Shown: in pieces, positions 34,770 through 44,298 of the stretch
Numbering within the stretch: the stretch's first letter is position 1
How the letters are laid out: every line of letters starts with the position of its first letter
Assembly (NCBI GenBank): GCA_025928545.1
Contig: JAICJH010000019.1
Coordinates: 1 to 64,000, forward strand
DNA: 64,000 bases
DNA from: Bryobacteraceae bacterium
GTDB lineage: Bacteria; Acidobacteriota; Terriglobia; Bryobacterales; Bryobacteraceae
Direction: 5' to 3'
Translations under genes and position numbers: made by a program
Notes under the pieces: model-generated
What the model was told of the DNA's origin: nothing
What the model saw: the letters and a program-made list of their open reading frames with translations, nothing else
Databases searched by the model: none

Positions 34770-36563
34770 ATGTCTTTCCCCCGCGGTCTGCTCGCCGCTT
34801 CCCTGCTCTGTTGCGCTGTGGCCGTCCCGTATTCCGTACAGGCGCAAACGGCGGAGGTCACGACAAAAGACACGCCCGTCACTTTTACTTCGGGCACGAA
34901 TCTGGTGCCGGTGCCAGTCGTCGTTCGAGATGCGCAGGGTCACGCGGTGGGCAATCTCAACCTCGATGATTTCCAGCTGTTTGACAACGGGAAGGCGCAG
35001 GCGATTGCGAAGTTTTCTGTGGAGAAGATTGCAGCCGAGGCATCCGCCGCGCAGCCGCCGAATCCAAAGCCCGCCGCCCCCGCCAGCGCCGCCCCTTTAG
35101 TTCCGGCAGACGCAACTAAGGTCGATATCCCCGATCGCTTCATCGCTTATCTTTTCGACGATCTTCATCTGAATCCGGCGGACCTGGTGCGTACCCGCGA
35201 CGCCGCAAAACGCCAACTCGACTCGCAGCTGCGCCCGCTCAGTCGGGCCGCGATTTACACGACCTCCGGACATCAGTCCCAGGAATTCACCAACGATCGC
35301 GACAAACTGCATGCCGCGCTCGACGGCATTACCGCCATCCAGGCCATGGCCAATAAGGCCCTCATGGAGAATTCATGCCCGCCGGTCGATTACTACATGG
35401 CCGACCGTATCTACAACCAGCACGATCTCTCTGCATGGGCGATCGCCACGAAGGACGCGCTCTATTGTGGTCAGGGCGGACCTGCCGGCTCAGATGTTCA
35501 GCCATCCCAGATCTCACAATGCGAAGCCTCCGGCGCGTCGGATTCCCTCTGCACTGCAGTGCGCAATGCGAAGCAGGCGGCCCGCGCGGCCGTCGACACC
35601 GGAAACAGGGACGCCGACTCCGCGCTGGGTACTCTGCAAGCCGTTGTGAGCCGCATGGCCTCCATGCCGGGTCAGCGCAGTATTGTGCTGATATCTCCGG
35701 GCTTCCTGGTGCTCGATGGCAGGCAGGACCAGGAAAACGCCATCGTCAATCGAGCTATCAAAGCCAACGTTGTCATCGGCGGACTCGATGCCCGCGGCCT
35801 TTATTCGGACATCCAGGGCGGCGATGCCGGCGACCGCGGCAACAATAAGACGATTGTTGAAAAACGCCCGTACCAGTCTCAGGCGATCCTCATCCAATCC
35901 GATGTTGTGGCAAATCTGGCTGAGGGCACGGGCGGAACTTTTTTTCATGGCAGGAGTGATTTCGATGAAGGGATGGCGCGCGTGGCCGCGTCGCCGGAAT
36001 ACATCTATGTGCTGGCGTTTTCGCCGCACGATCTCAAGCTCGACGGCGCGTTCCACACTTTGAAAGTCACGCTGAAAAACGCGAAAGGCATGGAACTTCA
36101 GGTCCGCAAAGGTTACTACGCGCCGAAATCATCCACAGATGCAGCGGGCCAGTCACAACAGCAGATTGAAGAAGCTTTCTTCTCCCGCAACGAGATTCAC
36201 GATTTGCCGGCCGTCCTCCAGACTCAGTTTTTCAGGACGGATAACAGCGGAGATGCCACCTTGTCCGCCGTCGCCAAAGTGGACGTGAAAAAGTTGGCGT
36301 TCCATAAGGAAGGCGACCGCAACCGCAATGACATCACGGTCGTCACCGGCGTGTTTGACAACGATGGTAATTACGTCGTCGGCGCGCAGAAGATTGTGGA
36401 GATGCGGCTTCTCGATGAGACTCTGGAAAAGCGGGTTGGTTCGGGAATCTCGGTCAGAAGCAGTTTTACTGTTCATCCGGGCCGGTACGTCGTGAGGCTC
36501 GTTGTCCGCGATTCCGAAGGCAAGCTTATGTCGGCGCAAAGCAGTCTGGTGGAAATTCCTTAA
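34770..36563 (+). CDS. Exported VWFA-related protein, type A (copy A2)
   Basis: 597 residues starting MSFPRGLLAASLLCCAVAVP, a signal peptide; the frame is open further upstream but without coding character. It is a paralog of A1: VTFTSGTNLVPVPVVVRDAQ, DDFQLFDNGKAQ, MIDAS strand FIAYLFDDLHLNPADL (DxSxS lost), a Cys-rich insertion with ENSCPPVDYYMADRIYN, end motif VRKGYYAP and C-terminal DATLSAVAKVDVKKL and HPGRYVVRLVVRDSEGK. Its TAA overlaps the ATG of the next VWFA-related gene by one base, so the two are translationally coupled. Likely an envelope protein; function unknown. Confidence 0.88.
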   Translation: MSFPRGLLAASLLCCAVAVPYSVQAQTAEVTTKDTPVTFTSGTNLVPVPVVVRDAQGHAVGNLNLDDFQLFDNGKAQAIAKFSVEKIAAEASAAQPPNPKPAAPASAAPLVPADATKVDIPDRFIAYLFDDLHLNPADLVRTRDAAKRQLDSQLRPLSRAAIYTTSGHQSQEFTNDRDKLHAALDGITAIQAMANKALMENSCPPVDYYMADRIYNQHDLSAWAIATKDALYCGQGGPAGSDVQPSQISQCEASGASDSLCTAVRNAKQAARAAVDTGNRDADSALGTLQAVVSRMASMPGQRSIVLISPGFLVLDGRQDQENAIVNRAIKANVVIGGLDARGLYSDIQGGDAGDRGNNKTIVEKRPYQSQAILIQSDVVANLAEGTGGTFFHGRSDFDEGMARVAASPEYIYVLAFSPHDLKLDGAFHTLKVTLKNAKGMELQVRKGYYAPKSSTDAAGQSQQQIEEAFFSRNEIHDLPAVLQTQFFRTDNSGDATLSAVAKVDVKKLAFHKEGDRNRNDITVVTGVFDNDGNYVVGAQKIVEMRLLDETLEKRVGSGISVRSSFTVHPGRYVVRLVVRDSEGKLMSAQSSLVEIP

Positions 36564-38557
36564 TGAAGCGCATATTCGCAAACATCGGTATTCTTCTGGC
36601 CTTCGGTGCCGCAGGCCCAACGATGCTCCCTGCCCAGGATGCCGGGCTGATTCTCCACTCCGAATCCCGGGTCGTGCTCGTTGACGCCGTCGCCGTCGAT
36701 AAGAAGGGGAAGTTTGTCCGCGATCTCACCCAGAAGGATTTCCGGATCTGGGAAGACGGCAAAGAGCAGAAGATCGGCGCGTTCTCGCTGGAGAGTTCCG
36801 GGGTGTCTCCCGAGCGTCCCAGCAAGCACTACATCGCGCTGTTTTTCGATACGTCCAACGCGGATCAGGCCGGTCAGATGGCGGCGCGTCAGGAAGCAAT
36901 CCGCTTCGTCGAAGGCTTCGCCAGTGCGGACCGCTACATGGCTGTCATCAACTACAACGTTAACGGCGGCCTCCGTGTGACGCAGAATTTCACTACCGAT
37001 CGGGATCAACTGAAGCGAGCGCTGAGTGCGCTGCCTGCGTCGTCGAATTCCGTCGCGACCCCCTCGGCAGCGGCCGCTGCGGCCGCGACGCGGGGTGGCA
37101 GAGGCGGGGTAAGCGGTCCGGCGCCGCCTGTCGATACTTTCGCTTACCGCGACATGCTGGGCGCCTTCCGCGCACTGATCGGTTCGCTCGGCAATGTGCG
37201 TGGACGCAAGGCAGTAATCTTTTTCGGCGGCGGTATCGCGTTCAGTAACGAGATCGCGTCCGATGTTACGGCAACAATATCGGCCGGCAATAAAGCGAAT
37301 GTCGCCGTCTACACGGTCGGTTCGGGGGCGGAGTCCGGCACGGCAGGCATCGTCAACGGCGGCATCATCGCGCAGGCCGGCCGCAACCCCCGGGCGGCGC
37401 CCGATTTCAGCGGCCCTTCGGGAAGCGCCGACCAGAGCCTTTCCGGATCGCTCGCCGAAGGCACCGGAGGCATTGCGTTTCAGACGACGACCGGCCTCGC
37501 TGCTTCGCTGGGCAAAGTCGCGCAGGAACAGGATGAGTATTATCTGCTGGCCTACACACCTGCAATCGATTCCGCCGAAGGCTCCTGTCATGAGCTCCGC
37601 GTGAAAGTCGACCGCGGCGATCTGGATGTGCGGGCACGCAAAAGCTATTGCACTTCGAAACCTGCCGATCTGCTGTCCGGCAAGCCAGCGGGCCAGGCGC
37701 TTGAGGCGCGCGCCGCCGGCGCTGCGCCAGGCAATATCGCGGCAAGCATGCAGCTTCCCTGGTTTTATTCCGGACCCAACGTAGCGCGGGTGAATCTTGC
37801 GATGGAGATTATTCCCTCGGCGATGAAACTCCAGAAGGACAAGGGGAAACTTCACGGTGAGTTCGATCTCGCCGGCATTGCGTACAAACCCGACGGGTCG
37901 CCGGCAGCCCGAATCAGCGACACCGTGAAGCTCGATTTCAACACGCAGCAGGAGGCCGACACTTTCCTGAAGACCCCCTATCATTACGAGAACCAGTTTG
38001 AAATCGCTCCCGGCCAGTACAGTTTCAGAATGGCGTTCAGTTCCGGCGCTCAGGGCTTCGGCAAGACGGAAATGCCCCTCAAGATCGACCCGTGGGACGG
38101 CAAGACACTTTCGCTCAGCGGCCTCGCCCTCAGCCGCGATGCACATCCGGCAACGGATCTCGCCGCGGGGCTTGACGTCTCGTTACTGGAGGGCATGCGT
38201 CCCCTGGTGGCAAGGGGAACTGAAGTGGTACCGGCGGGGACTAATCGGTTCCGATCCGGGGAAAAGGTGTTCTTGTACGTCGAAGTGTACGAACCCATGC
38301 TGACTGGCGCAGATTCCGGTTCGTTGCCGCAAATCGGATTACGAACCAGAATCCTCGATCGTGCCACCGGTCAACCCAGGGCGGATTCCGAGGGCCAGGT
38401 TCCCGCAAACTTCATGAGCGCAGGTAACCCCGTCGTTCCGATAGCCTCGGTGCTGCCAATTGCCAACCTTCCAGCCGGCGCTTACATTCTGGAGGTGGGA
38501 GTGGCGCGTCAATCCGGAATTCCGGTCGTCCGCACAGCGGAATTCGATATCAATTAG
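36563..38557 (+). CDS. Exported VWFA-related protein, type B (copy B1)
   Basis: 664 residues with a signal peptide (FANIGILLAFGAAGPTMLPAQ). The opening is VVLVDAVAVDKKGKFVRDLT followed by QKDFRIWEDGKEQKI. The VWFA strand is IALFFDTSNADQAG (DxSxA, partial MIDAS). A linker of alanine and glycine (SAAAAAAATRGGRGG) lies in the middle of the domain. The domain closes with CHEL and KSYC separated so that exactly 20 residues lie between the two cysteines; the A type has aromatic residues at both places. A long C-terminal beta-rich half (PWFYSGPNVARVNLAMEI, ETALSRDAHP-like region) is shared with B2 and B3. Overlap with A2 by one base. Confidence 0.88.
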   Translation: MKRIFANIGILLAFGAAGPTMLPAQDAGLILHSESRVVLVDAVAVDKKGKFVRDLTQKDFRIWEDGKEQKIGAFSLESSGVSPERPSKHYIALFFDTSNADQAGQMAARQEAIRFVEGFASADRYMAVINYNVNGGLRVTQNFTTDRDQLKRALSALPASSNSVATPSAAAAAAATRGGRGGVSGPAPPVDTFAYRDMLGAFRALIGSLGNVRGRKAVIFFGGGIAFSNEIASDVTATISAGNKANVAVYTVGSGAESGTAGIVNGGIIAQAGRNPRAAPDFSGPSGSADQSLSGSLAEGTGGIAFQTTTGLAASLGKVAQEQDEYYLLAYTPAIDSAEGSCHELRVKVDRGDLDVRARKSYCTSKPADLLSGKPAGQALEARAAGAAPGNIAASMQLPWFYSGPNVARVNLAMEIIPSAMKLQKDKGKLHGEFDLAGIAYKPDGSPAARISDTVKLDFNTQQEADTFLKTPYHYENQFEIAPGQYSFRMAFSSGAQGFGKTEMPLKIDPWDGKTLSLSGLALSRDAHPATDLAAGLDVSLLEGMRPLVARGTEVVPAGTNRFRSGEKVFLYVEVYEPMLTGADSGSLPQIGLRTRILDRATGQPRADSEGQVPANFMSAGNPVVPIASVLPIANLPAGAYILEVGVARQSGIPVVRTAEFDIN

Positions 38558-38747
38558 CCGGCGCACGCTTCCGGGTCCCGTACCCGAGGGCTTTCTTCAG
38601 GCTCGCGTCCGCGCTCTCCAGGCATTCCTGAATCTCTTCGGCGCTCGGGAGCTTTCTGTCGTCCACTTCCTCCAGGCTCGCGCGCGCCGACTGAATCTTC
38701 AGCATGCTGTCCGTAATTCTTTCGCGTTCAACGCTGCTTAGTCTCAT
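38550..38747 (-). CDS. Small charged protein of unknown function
   Basis: 65 residues starting MRLSSVERERITDSMLKIQS; the ATG overlaps the stop of the preceding small gene (ATGA), so translation is coupled, and a longer start at 38813 is unlikely. The sequence is almost entirely helical and charged (SLEEVDDRKLPSAEEIQECL, ESADASLKKALGYG), with a basic C terminus. It overlaps the 3' end of the convergent B1 gene by eight bases. The helical, acidic/basic pattern is that of a small regulatory or packaging partner, but no family is recognised. Confidence 0.68.
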   Translation of the reverse strand: MRLSSVERERITDSMLKIQSARASLEEVDDRKLPSAEEIQECLESADASLKKALGYGTRKRAPAN

Positions 38748-39022
38748 AGGCTTGGCGCACCGCGGTGAATTTCGAAATGAGCCATATACGCGTACTTGGC
38801 GTTCTGTTTGCACTCATTTGCCTGGTGGATAAGAATGTCGAACCGATGTGCCATTAGATCGCCCTCGAGCAGGGCTTGAAACTGTTCCTCGTGAAGGCGG
38901 ATCACTTCTTTCACGGAGGCTCCAAACACCTCAAGCAGTTGCCTGCACGTGTCGCAAACACCCGTCGAGGCTATCTCTTCCTCCTCTTCGCGGTACTCGC
39001 AGAAGCCGTTTTTCGCGCTCAC
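38744..39022 (-). CDS. Small protein of unknown function coupled to the next gene
   Basis: 92 residues, MSAKNGFCEYREEEEEIAST followed by GVCDTCRQLLEVFGASVKEV. It has a CxxC pair and long amphipathic helices (IRLHEEQFQALLEGDLMAHR), and ends NECKQNAKYAYMAHFEIHRG. Its stop overlaps the start of the 65-residue gene by four bases. Both are cytoplasmic in appearance and lie between VWFA-related genes B1 and B2 but on the opposite strand. I do not recognise a family. Confidence 0.68.
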   Translation of the reverse strand: MSAKNGFCEYREEEEEIASTGVCDTCRQLLEVFGASVKEVIRLHEEQFQALLEGDLMAHRFDILIHQANECKQNAKYAYMAHFEIHRGAPSL

Positions 39023-39175
39023 TGTTCGCCCTCCACCGGTTCAGTTTGCACGCTGCGTACCATCGAAAAAGGTGTGAACGAACACAGATTTTGGATTAGC
39101 GGTTTGCACGGCGTGGATCGGCGACGGTTCGCGAAGCGCCCAAAACGGGTGGCAGGATTGTTAAACTCGAACACA

Positions 39176-40009
39176 ATGGCTTTGCGAAGAGCACTTCGCC
39201 GCAGTCTGCTCGTCTGCCAGGTGATCGTCACAGCCGCGCTTGCTCAGCAGCCGCTGGACCCCGTTATTGAGACGGCGCGCGAGCATGCCGCTAACTTCGC
39301 CCGGTCGCTGCCGGATTACATCGTCAAACGAACCACCACGCGATCACAGGGAACGGGCGATCGTGTACGCGACGCGAACGGTGTCCGCCATTATCCATCG
39401 GTCAAAGTCACGAATTGGCGGACCCTGGACAAGGTCTCGGCGACTGTCGCCGTGGAAAACGGTAAAGAGGTCTACAGCAACATCAGCGTAAATGGCAAGC
39501 AGGCAAAAGCGCTGCCCACCGCCGGCCTGACATCGAACGGCGAGTTTGCGACCCTGATGCTGGAAATTCTGTCGCCGCGTCGAGGTACGGTGTTCGGCGA
39601 TCGGCGGGCGGATACTGCCTCAAACCGTTCAGCGTACCGGTACGAGTTTGTAGTCGATCAGGCGCATTCCGACTGGTATATAGGTGTGGACCTCCCCGCT
39701 GGGCGATCGATTCACGTAGTCCCTCCCTTCGACGGAGCGATCTGGCTGGATAAAGAAACAGGACAAGTGCTGAGAATCGAGAAATCGGCTCGGGGGATTG
39801 GCGGCGGTTTTCCGCTGGACCTGGCCGAAGCGGCTACCGACTACGACTTCGTGAAGATCGCTGACAACACGTTTCTGCTGCCGGTCCATACCGAGACAGT
39901 CACTTGCCCGCGTGTGGGCGATATTTGTTATCGAAACGAAACGCTCTTTCAGGACTACAGTAAGTTCGCCGCCAGCACCAACATATCTTTCGACAGCGAC
40001 ACCCGCTGA
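39176..40009 (+). CDS. Exported protein of unknown function preceding VWFA-related gene B2
   Basis: 277 residues starting MALRRALRRSLLVCQVIVTA; the reading frame is open 300 bases further upstream but that part has no protein-like character. After the signal peptide come HAANFARSLPDYIVKRTTTR and a beta-rich body with YRYEFVVDQAHSDWYIGVDL, PPFDGAIWLDKETGQVLRIE and FLLPVHTETVTCPRVGDICY, where two cysteines may form a disulfide. The shape is like acidobacterial exported proteins with a LolA-like or outer-membrane lipoprotein fold. It lies 36 bases before B2, so probably in one transcript with it. Confidence 0.8.
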   Translation: MALRRALRRSLLVCQVIVTAALAQQPLDPVIETAREHAANFARSLPDYIVKRTTTRSQGTGDRVRDANGVRHYPSVKVTNWRTLDKVSATVAVENGKEVYSNISVNGKQAKALPTAGLTSNGEFATLMLEILSPRRGTVFGDRRADTASNRSAYRYEFVVDQAHSDWYIGVDLPAGRSIHVVPPFDGAIWLDKETGQVLRIEKSARGIGGGFPLDLAEAATDYDFVKIADNTFLLPVHTETVTCPRVGDICYRNETLFQDYSKFAASTNISFDSDTR

Positions 40010-40045
40010 GTTTCATGCGTGGTGCGGGATACTGAGGGTCAGGGT

Positions 40046-42019
40046 ATGCGGGCCTCACACATCGGGAACCTTGGGATTATTGTGCCGATAATCGTATGGG
40101 CACTGGCCCCGGCCCGCGCACAGGCCCCGCGCGACGAAGAAACCATCATCCGGACAGAGACCCGCCTCGTACTTGTCGACGCGGTTGCCGTCGATAAAAA
40201 AAATCAGTTTGTACGGGACCTTAGCCAGAAAGATTTCCGCCTTTGGGAAGACGGCAGGGAACAGAAGATCACCAGCTTTTCGCTCGAAAGCTCCGGCGTG
40301 TCGCCCGAACGCTCCAACAAGCATTACATCGCGATGCTGTTCGACACCTCTACCGCCGGCCAGACGAGCCAGATCGCAATGCGCCAGGAAGCCACCCGCT
40401 TCGTCGAGAACTTTGCCAGCCCGGACCGTTACATGGCAGTCATCAACTACGCGAACGGCCTGCAAATCACCCAGAACTTTACCGCGGATGCGGAGCATCT
40501 GAAGAAGGCCCTGGGGCAGGTGCAGAGTACCGCGGTCAACAATGCCGGTCTGATACGAGACGGCGCGCGTTCTACTGCCACCTCAACCCTGGGCATGCAG
40601 GTGGATACCTCGCCTTACAGAAACATGCTCGCTTCACTTCGAAACCTGGCTGCTTCACTGGCCGCGATCAGGGGACGCAAAGCTCTCGTTCTGTTCACCG
40701 GCAGCGCACCGTTGACGCCGGATATTACTTCGGACGTCAATGCAACCATTGCGGCATGCAACAAGGCCAATGTCGGACTCTATACGGTTGGAAGCACGAC
40801 GGGCGGAAGCGCCGACAAGGTGATGAACCTTCCCTCCAATACGCGGCCTTCACCGACGGATCTTGGCCAGTTGGTGGTCGCCACCAAAGACGATAATTTG
40901 CTTCGTTTGCTCGCCGACGGTACCGGCGGTCTGATGTATGCGACGACAAACGATCTCGCCGCATCCCTCGGCAAAGTGGCGCTGGAGCAGGATCGGTATT
41001 ATCTCCTCGGCTACACGCCGTCGGTGGACGCAGCGGAAGGCGCGTGCCACGAACTCAATCTGAAGGTCGACCGGAGCGATCTGGAAGTCCGCGCGCGCAA
41101 GAGCTACTGTACTTCGAAACCGGTCGACCCGCTCTCCGGAAAACCCGCCGGCCAGGCCCTCGAGACAAGGGCGTCCAGCGGAGCCGCCGGCAACATCACC
41201 GCCACAATGCAGTTGCCGTGGTTTTATTCTCAGCCCAACGTGGCTCAGGTCAATCTCGCCATGGATATCGATCCCGGCGCCATGAAATTCCGGAAGGAGA
41301 AAGGCACGCTGCACGGTGAATTCAATCTGGCGGGCATCGCCTACAAACCGGATGGCTCGGTCGCGGCGCGTTTCAGCGATGCGGTGAAGATGGATTTCGA
41401 CAACCAGAAACAAGTGGACGAATTCCTGAAGGGCCCTTACCACTATTCCAATCAGTTCCCGATTGGCCCCGGTCCGTACAACTTCCGTATCGCATTCAGT
41501 TCGGACGCCGCGGGCACACAGGGCTTCGGCAAGGTGGAGTCGCCCCTGGTCGTGGATGCCTGGAACGGCCAGACCTTAGGCGCAAGCGGCCTGGCTCTCA
41601 GCCGCGACACTCATCCCGTTGCCGATCTCTCGGCGGGCCTGGATGCATCGTTGCTTGAAGGCCAGCGCCCGCTGGTCTCGAAGGGCACCGAGGTTGTACC
41701 AACGGGGACTGCACGATTTCGGCCCGGTGAACCGGCCTTCGTTTACTTTGAAGCGTATGAGCCGCTGCTGGCATCCTCGCAGAATCCCTCCCCTGTCGGA
41801 GTGCGGATTCGTATTCTGGATCGCGCCACCGGCGCGCAGAAGGTGGATGCCGGAGTGAAATCGGTCGGCAGCTTCGAGAGACCCGGCAATCCGCTGATTC
41901 CGATCGTATCTCCGCTTCCGCTGACCGGGCTGTCCGCTGGCAGCTACAGGCTGGAAGTCAGCGTAATGCGCCAGACCGGAGATCCGATAGTTCGCACCAC
42001 GGATTTCGAAATCCGTTAA
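40046..42019 (+). CDS. Exported VWFA-related protein, type B (copy B2)
   Basis: 657 residues starting MRASHIGNLGIIVPIIVWAL, a signal peptide; an in-frame GTG at 40019 is an alternative. It is a close paralog of B1: RLVLVDAVAVDKKNQFVRDL, QKDFRLWEDGREQKI, MIDAS strand IAMLFDTSTAGQTS, cysteine pair CHEL/KSYC with 20 residues between, and the long C-terminal half (PWFYSQPNVAQVNLAMDI, LALSRDTHPVADLSAGLDAS). The middle linker of the VWFA domain differs from B1 and lacks the Ala/Gly run. Likely an envelope protein with a von Willebrand-type binding fold. Confidence 0.88.
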   Translation: MRASHIGNLGIIVPIIVWALAPARAQAPRDEETIIRTETRLVLVDAVAVDKKNQFVRDLSQKDFRLWEDGREQKITSFSLESSGVSPERSNKHYIAMLFDTSTAGQTSQIAMRQEATRFVENFASPDRYMAVINYANGLQITQNFTADAEHLKKALGQVQSTAVNNAGLIRDGARSTATSTLGMQVDTSPYRNMLASLRNLAASLAAIRGRKALVLFTGSAPLTPDITSDVNATIAACNKANVGLYTVGSTTGGSADKVMNLPSNTRPSPTDLGQLVVATKDDNLLRLLADGTGGLMYATTNDLAASLGKVALEQDRYYLLGYTPSVDAAEGACHELNLKVDRSDLEVRARKSYCTSKPVDPLSGKPAGQALETRASSGAAGNITATMQLPWFYSQPNVAQVNLAMDIDPGAMKFRKEKGTLHGEFNLAGIAYKPDGSVAARFSDAVKMDFDNQKQVDEFLKGPYHYSNQFPIGPGPYNFRIAFSSDAAGTQGFGKVESPLVVDAWNGQTLGASGLALSRDTHPVADLSAGLDASLLEGQRPLVSKGTEVVPTGTARFRPGEPAFVYFEAYEPLLASSQNPSPVGVRIRILDRATGAQKVDAGVKSVGSFERPGNPLIPIVSPLPLTGLSAGSYRLEVSVMRQTGDPIVRTTDFEIR

Positions 42020-42039
42020 TTCAGCAATCGCCGACTCAC

Positions 42040-42558
42040 CTATAGCTTCGTTGCAGGCGTCAACAAATGATCGATCACGCCGGAAAGCGCGTCCACGGTC
42101 AATTGCTTATCGTCCTCGGCGCCATAATCGTTGCGGATCATGCCCTGTCCGTCAATCACAAACAGATGCGGGAAATGAACCTGCGGGTTGGAAGGTGTCA
42201 CCCGCAGATAAGAAGCAATCATCTGACCGCTGTCGAACACGATCGGCCACGTAATTCCATGCTTCGCGACAAATGAATCGGCTTCCGCAAATGTGTCGGG
42301 AAGAGTCACGACCGAAATAATTGCGATCTTGTCGCCATATTTCTTCTGAAGCTGAACCAGGCTATCCGCCAGTTGATTGCATGTCGGGCAGCTCGTCAGC
42401 ATGATATCGACGAGCAGCACTTTACCGCGATAGTCCTGCGGATCGTGCTGCCGGAACTTCGAATCCGCCAGCGAAAAACCCGGCGCTCGCCGGTCTGAGA
42501 ACTGACCCGCCGCCGGCAGCATCAGGGCAACAACAAAAAGTGCAATGAGAGTTTTCAT
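42040..42558 (-). CDS. Exported thioredoxin-fold protein (SCO1/TlpA-like)
   Basis: 172 residues with a signal peptide ([15 protein letters not shown]). The active site is [14 protein letters not shown] (Cys57, Cys60), followed by [20 protein letters not shown], a redoxin pattern near the SCO1/SenC type. No histidine ligand for copper is obvious near the C terminus ([15 protein letters not shown] has two). It is the last gene of the uvrA-mtnA operon; its ATG overlaps the mtnA stop by four bases. Function in extracytoplasmic thiol chemistry is likely. Confidence 0.85.
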   Translation of the reverse strand: MKTLIALFVVALMLPAAGQFSDRRAPGFSLADSKFRQHDPQDYRGKVLLVDIMLTSCPTCNQLADSLVQLQKKYGDKIAIISVVTLPDTFAEADSFVAKHGITWPIVFDSGQMIASYLRVTPSNPQVHFPHLFVIDGQGMIRNDYGAEDDKQLTVDALSGVIDHLLTPATKL

Positions 42559-43583
42559 TTGGCCAAATCGCGCAACGTTTGTTCATACGGCGCTCGCGCA
42601 ACGCCTTTTTCTGTAATGATAGCGGTTACGTAGCGGTTCGGGGTAACGTCGAACGCGGGATTGCGCACGTCCGTCCCGGTGGGCGCTACCTGAACTCCGA
42701 AAACGTGGGTCACTTCGCCCGCGCCGCGTTCTTCAATCGGAATGCCCCCGCCGTCTGCCAGCGTGAGATCCAGCGTGGAAATGGGCGCTGCGACGTAGAA
42801 CGGAACGTTGTTCTCCTTCGCCAGCACCGCCACGCTATAGGTGCCGATCTTGTTGGCGACATCGCCGTTGGCGGCAATCCGGTCAGCCCCCACTACAATG
42901 CAGGCGATCTTCCCGGCGTGCAGAAAGTGTCCGGCCATATTGTCGGTGATCAGGGTCGCGGGAATTCCGTCGTGCTGCAACTCCCAAACCGTCAGCCGCG
43001 CCCCCTGCAGGAACGGCCTGGTTTCATCGGCGTAGACTCCGACCTTCTTCCCGGATTCCACCGCCGCGCGGATCACGCCCAGTGCCGTGCCGTATCCCGC
43101 CGTGGCCAATGCGCCGGCGTTGCAATGCGTCAGCACCGTCGCCCCATCCGGAATCAGAGAGCTTCCGTGTTGTCCGATCGCCTTGTTGATGGCGATGTCT
43201 TCTTCGCGAACCAGAATTGCTTCGCGGATCAGGGCATCCCGGATCTCTTCGTACGGCTTCCCGCGAAGCTGCCCATATAGCTTTTTCATGCGGTCGATGG
43301 CCCAGAACAGGTTCACTGCAGTCGGCCGGGTGCCAGCCAGTTCCGCACAGATCGCATCAACCTGGGCGTCGAGTGGCGCGGCGGTATCGGCGCCGGCAAC
43401 ACCAATCGCCACCCCCATCGCAGCAGCGACTCCAATGGCGGGCGCTCCGCGAATCACCATCGTTCGGATGGCATCGGCCACCTGCCGGTAGTCGCGGCAG
43501 GTGACGTAAGTTTCTTCCGCGGGAATGCGGGTTTGGTCGATCATGACCACCCCTTCGGCGGTCCACTGAATTGTTTCGATCAT
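42555..43583 (-). CDS. mtnA: S-methyl-5-thioribose-1-phosphate isomerase
   Basis: 342 residues starting [20 protein letters not shown]; a longer frame reaches 43751 but its start is not protein-like. MtnA blocks are plain: [20 protein letters not shown] with the catalytic Cys, [19 protein letters not shown], and [20 protein letters not shown] with the catalytic Asp. The enzyme converts methylthioribose-1-phosphate to methylthioribulose-1-phosphate in methionine salvage from methylthioadenosine, a by-product of polyamine synthesis. The gene lies in an operon with a deoxyhypusine-synthase-like gene, a suggestive pairing because that superfamily acts on polyamines. Other mtn genes are not in the window. 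Confidence 0.96.
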   Translation of the reverse strand: MIETIQWTAEGVVMIDQTRIPAEETYVTCRDYRQVADAIRTMVIRGAPAIGVAAAMGVAIGVAGADTAAPLDAQVDAICAELAGTRPTAVNLFWAIDRMKKLYGQLRGKPYEEIRDALIREAILVREEDIAINKAIGQHGSSLIPDGATVLTHCNAGALATAGYGTALGVIRAAVESGKKVGVYADETRPFLQGARLTVWELQHDGIPATLITDNMAGHFLHAGKIACIVVGADRIAANGDVANKIGTYSVAVLAKENNVPFYVAAPISTLDLTLADGGGIPIEERGAGEVTHVFGVQVAPTGTDVRNPAFDVTPNRYVTAIITEKGVARAPYEQTLRDLAK

Positions 43584-43593
43584 GATATTTGGT

Positions 43594-44298
43594 TTAACGG
43601 TTTCCGGCTGCGAGCAGCCACAAGAAAGGTAATGAATTGTATGCGATATGGACGATAGTGGAAGCTTTGGTGGAACCCGAAACATGGCGGATTGTGCCCA
43701 GCACAAACCCAACCAGCATAATGAGTGCTCCGCTCTGCCAGATATTCGCATTCTGCGTCAGATGGAGAGCGCCAAACAGAGCGGAAGTCACCAAAATGCC
43801 GGGGAAAACTCCGATCGAACCCACCAGCACAGGCTGCATGAAACCGCGGAAAAGCAACTCCTCCACCATCGGCCCCACCGAAATGGAAACCAGCGCGATT
43901 GCAATGCGGCTGGCCGGATCGCTCAGCATCTTGTCGAATGGCGTGTCGATGTCGGGAGTCGATAACACTTTTGTCAATACCGCTACGACTACCGAGAGAG
44001 TCAGGCCGGCGCTTGCCAGCGCCAACGCGCTGAAGGGTCCGGGCTTTGACCAGCCCAGCGATTCCAGCAGACCTTTCCTGTACCGGAGGAATACCAGTTT
44101 CAAGGCGAGGAAAAGGATCGCATAGGCGGCGGCTTCTTCAATTACGCTCCACAACCCGGATTCAACGGGTGCGTGAAGAAATCGGCGCGCCAGCCCGACA
44201 ACCGTTCCCAGCGACGCTAGAAATACGGCCGCGCCCAGAAACAATTCGGCAAAGCCCCAGAACGGCCTCTCCGGCTCCGCAAGAATCAGTGGCTCCAT
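43594..44298 (-). CDS. CPBP-family intramembrane metalloprotease
   Basis: 234 residues with about six to eight transmembrane helices. The CPBP motifs are present: EELLFRGF (Glu146, Glu147) and, 30 residues later, [11 protein letters not shown] with the His of motif 2; [10 protein letters not shown] is a third conserved site. These enzymes cleave prenylated or membrane-proximal substrates, or act in peptide immunity. Its ATG overlaps the stop of the deoxyhypusine-synthase-like gene by one base, and mtnA follows 10 bases later. The pairing with neighbours has no obvious functional sense. Confidence 0.92.
   Translation of the reverse strand: MEPLILAEPERPFWGFAELFLGAAVFLASLGTVVGLARRFLHAPVESGLWSVIEEAAAYAILFLALKLVFLRYRKGLLESLGWSKPGPFSALALASAGLTLSVVVAVLTKVLSTPDIDTPFDKMLSDPASRIAIALVSISVGPMVEELLFRGFMQPVLVGSIGVFPGILVTSALFGALHLTQNANIWQSGALIMLVGFVLGTIRHVSGSTKASTIVHIAYNSLPFLWLLAAGNR

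Noticed and set aside
36560-38146. 528-codon open frame on the minus strand antisense to VWFA gene B1
   Set aside because: The plus-strand gene is clearly coding (signal peptide, family motifs). The antisense frame lacks recognisable motifs and arises from codon bias in GC-rich DNA.
38876-39175. N-terminal 100 codons upstream of the exported protein at 39176
   Set aside because: They overlap the minus-strand small gene and precede a clear signal peptide start, so they are not part of the protein.
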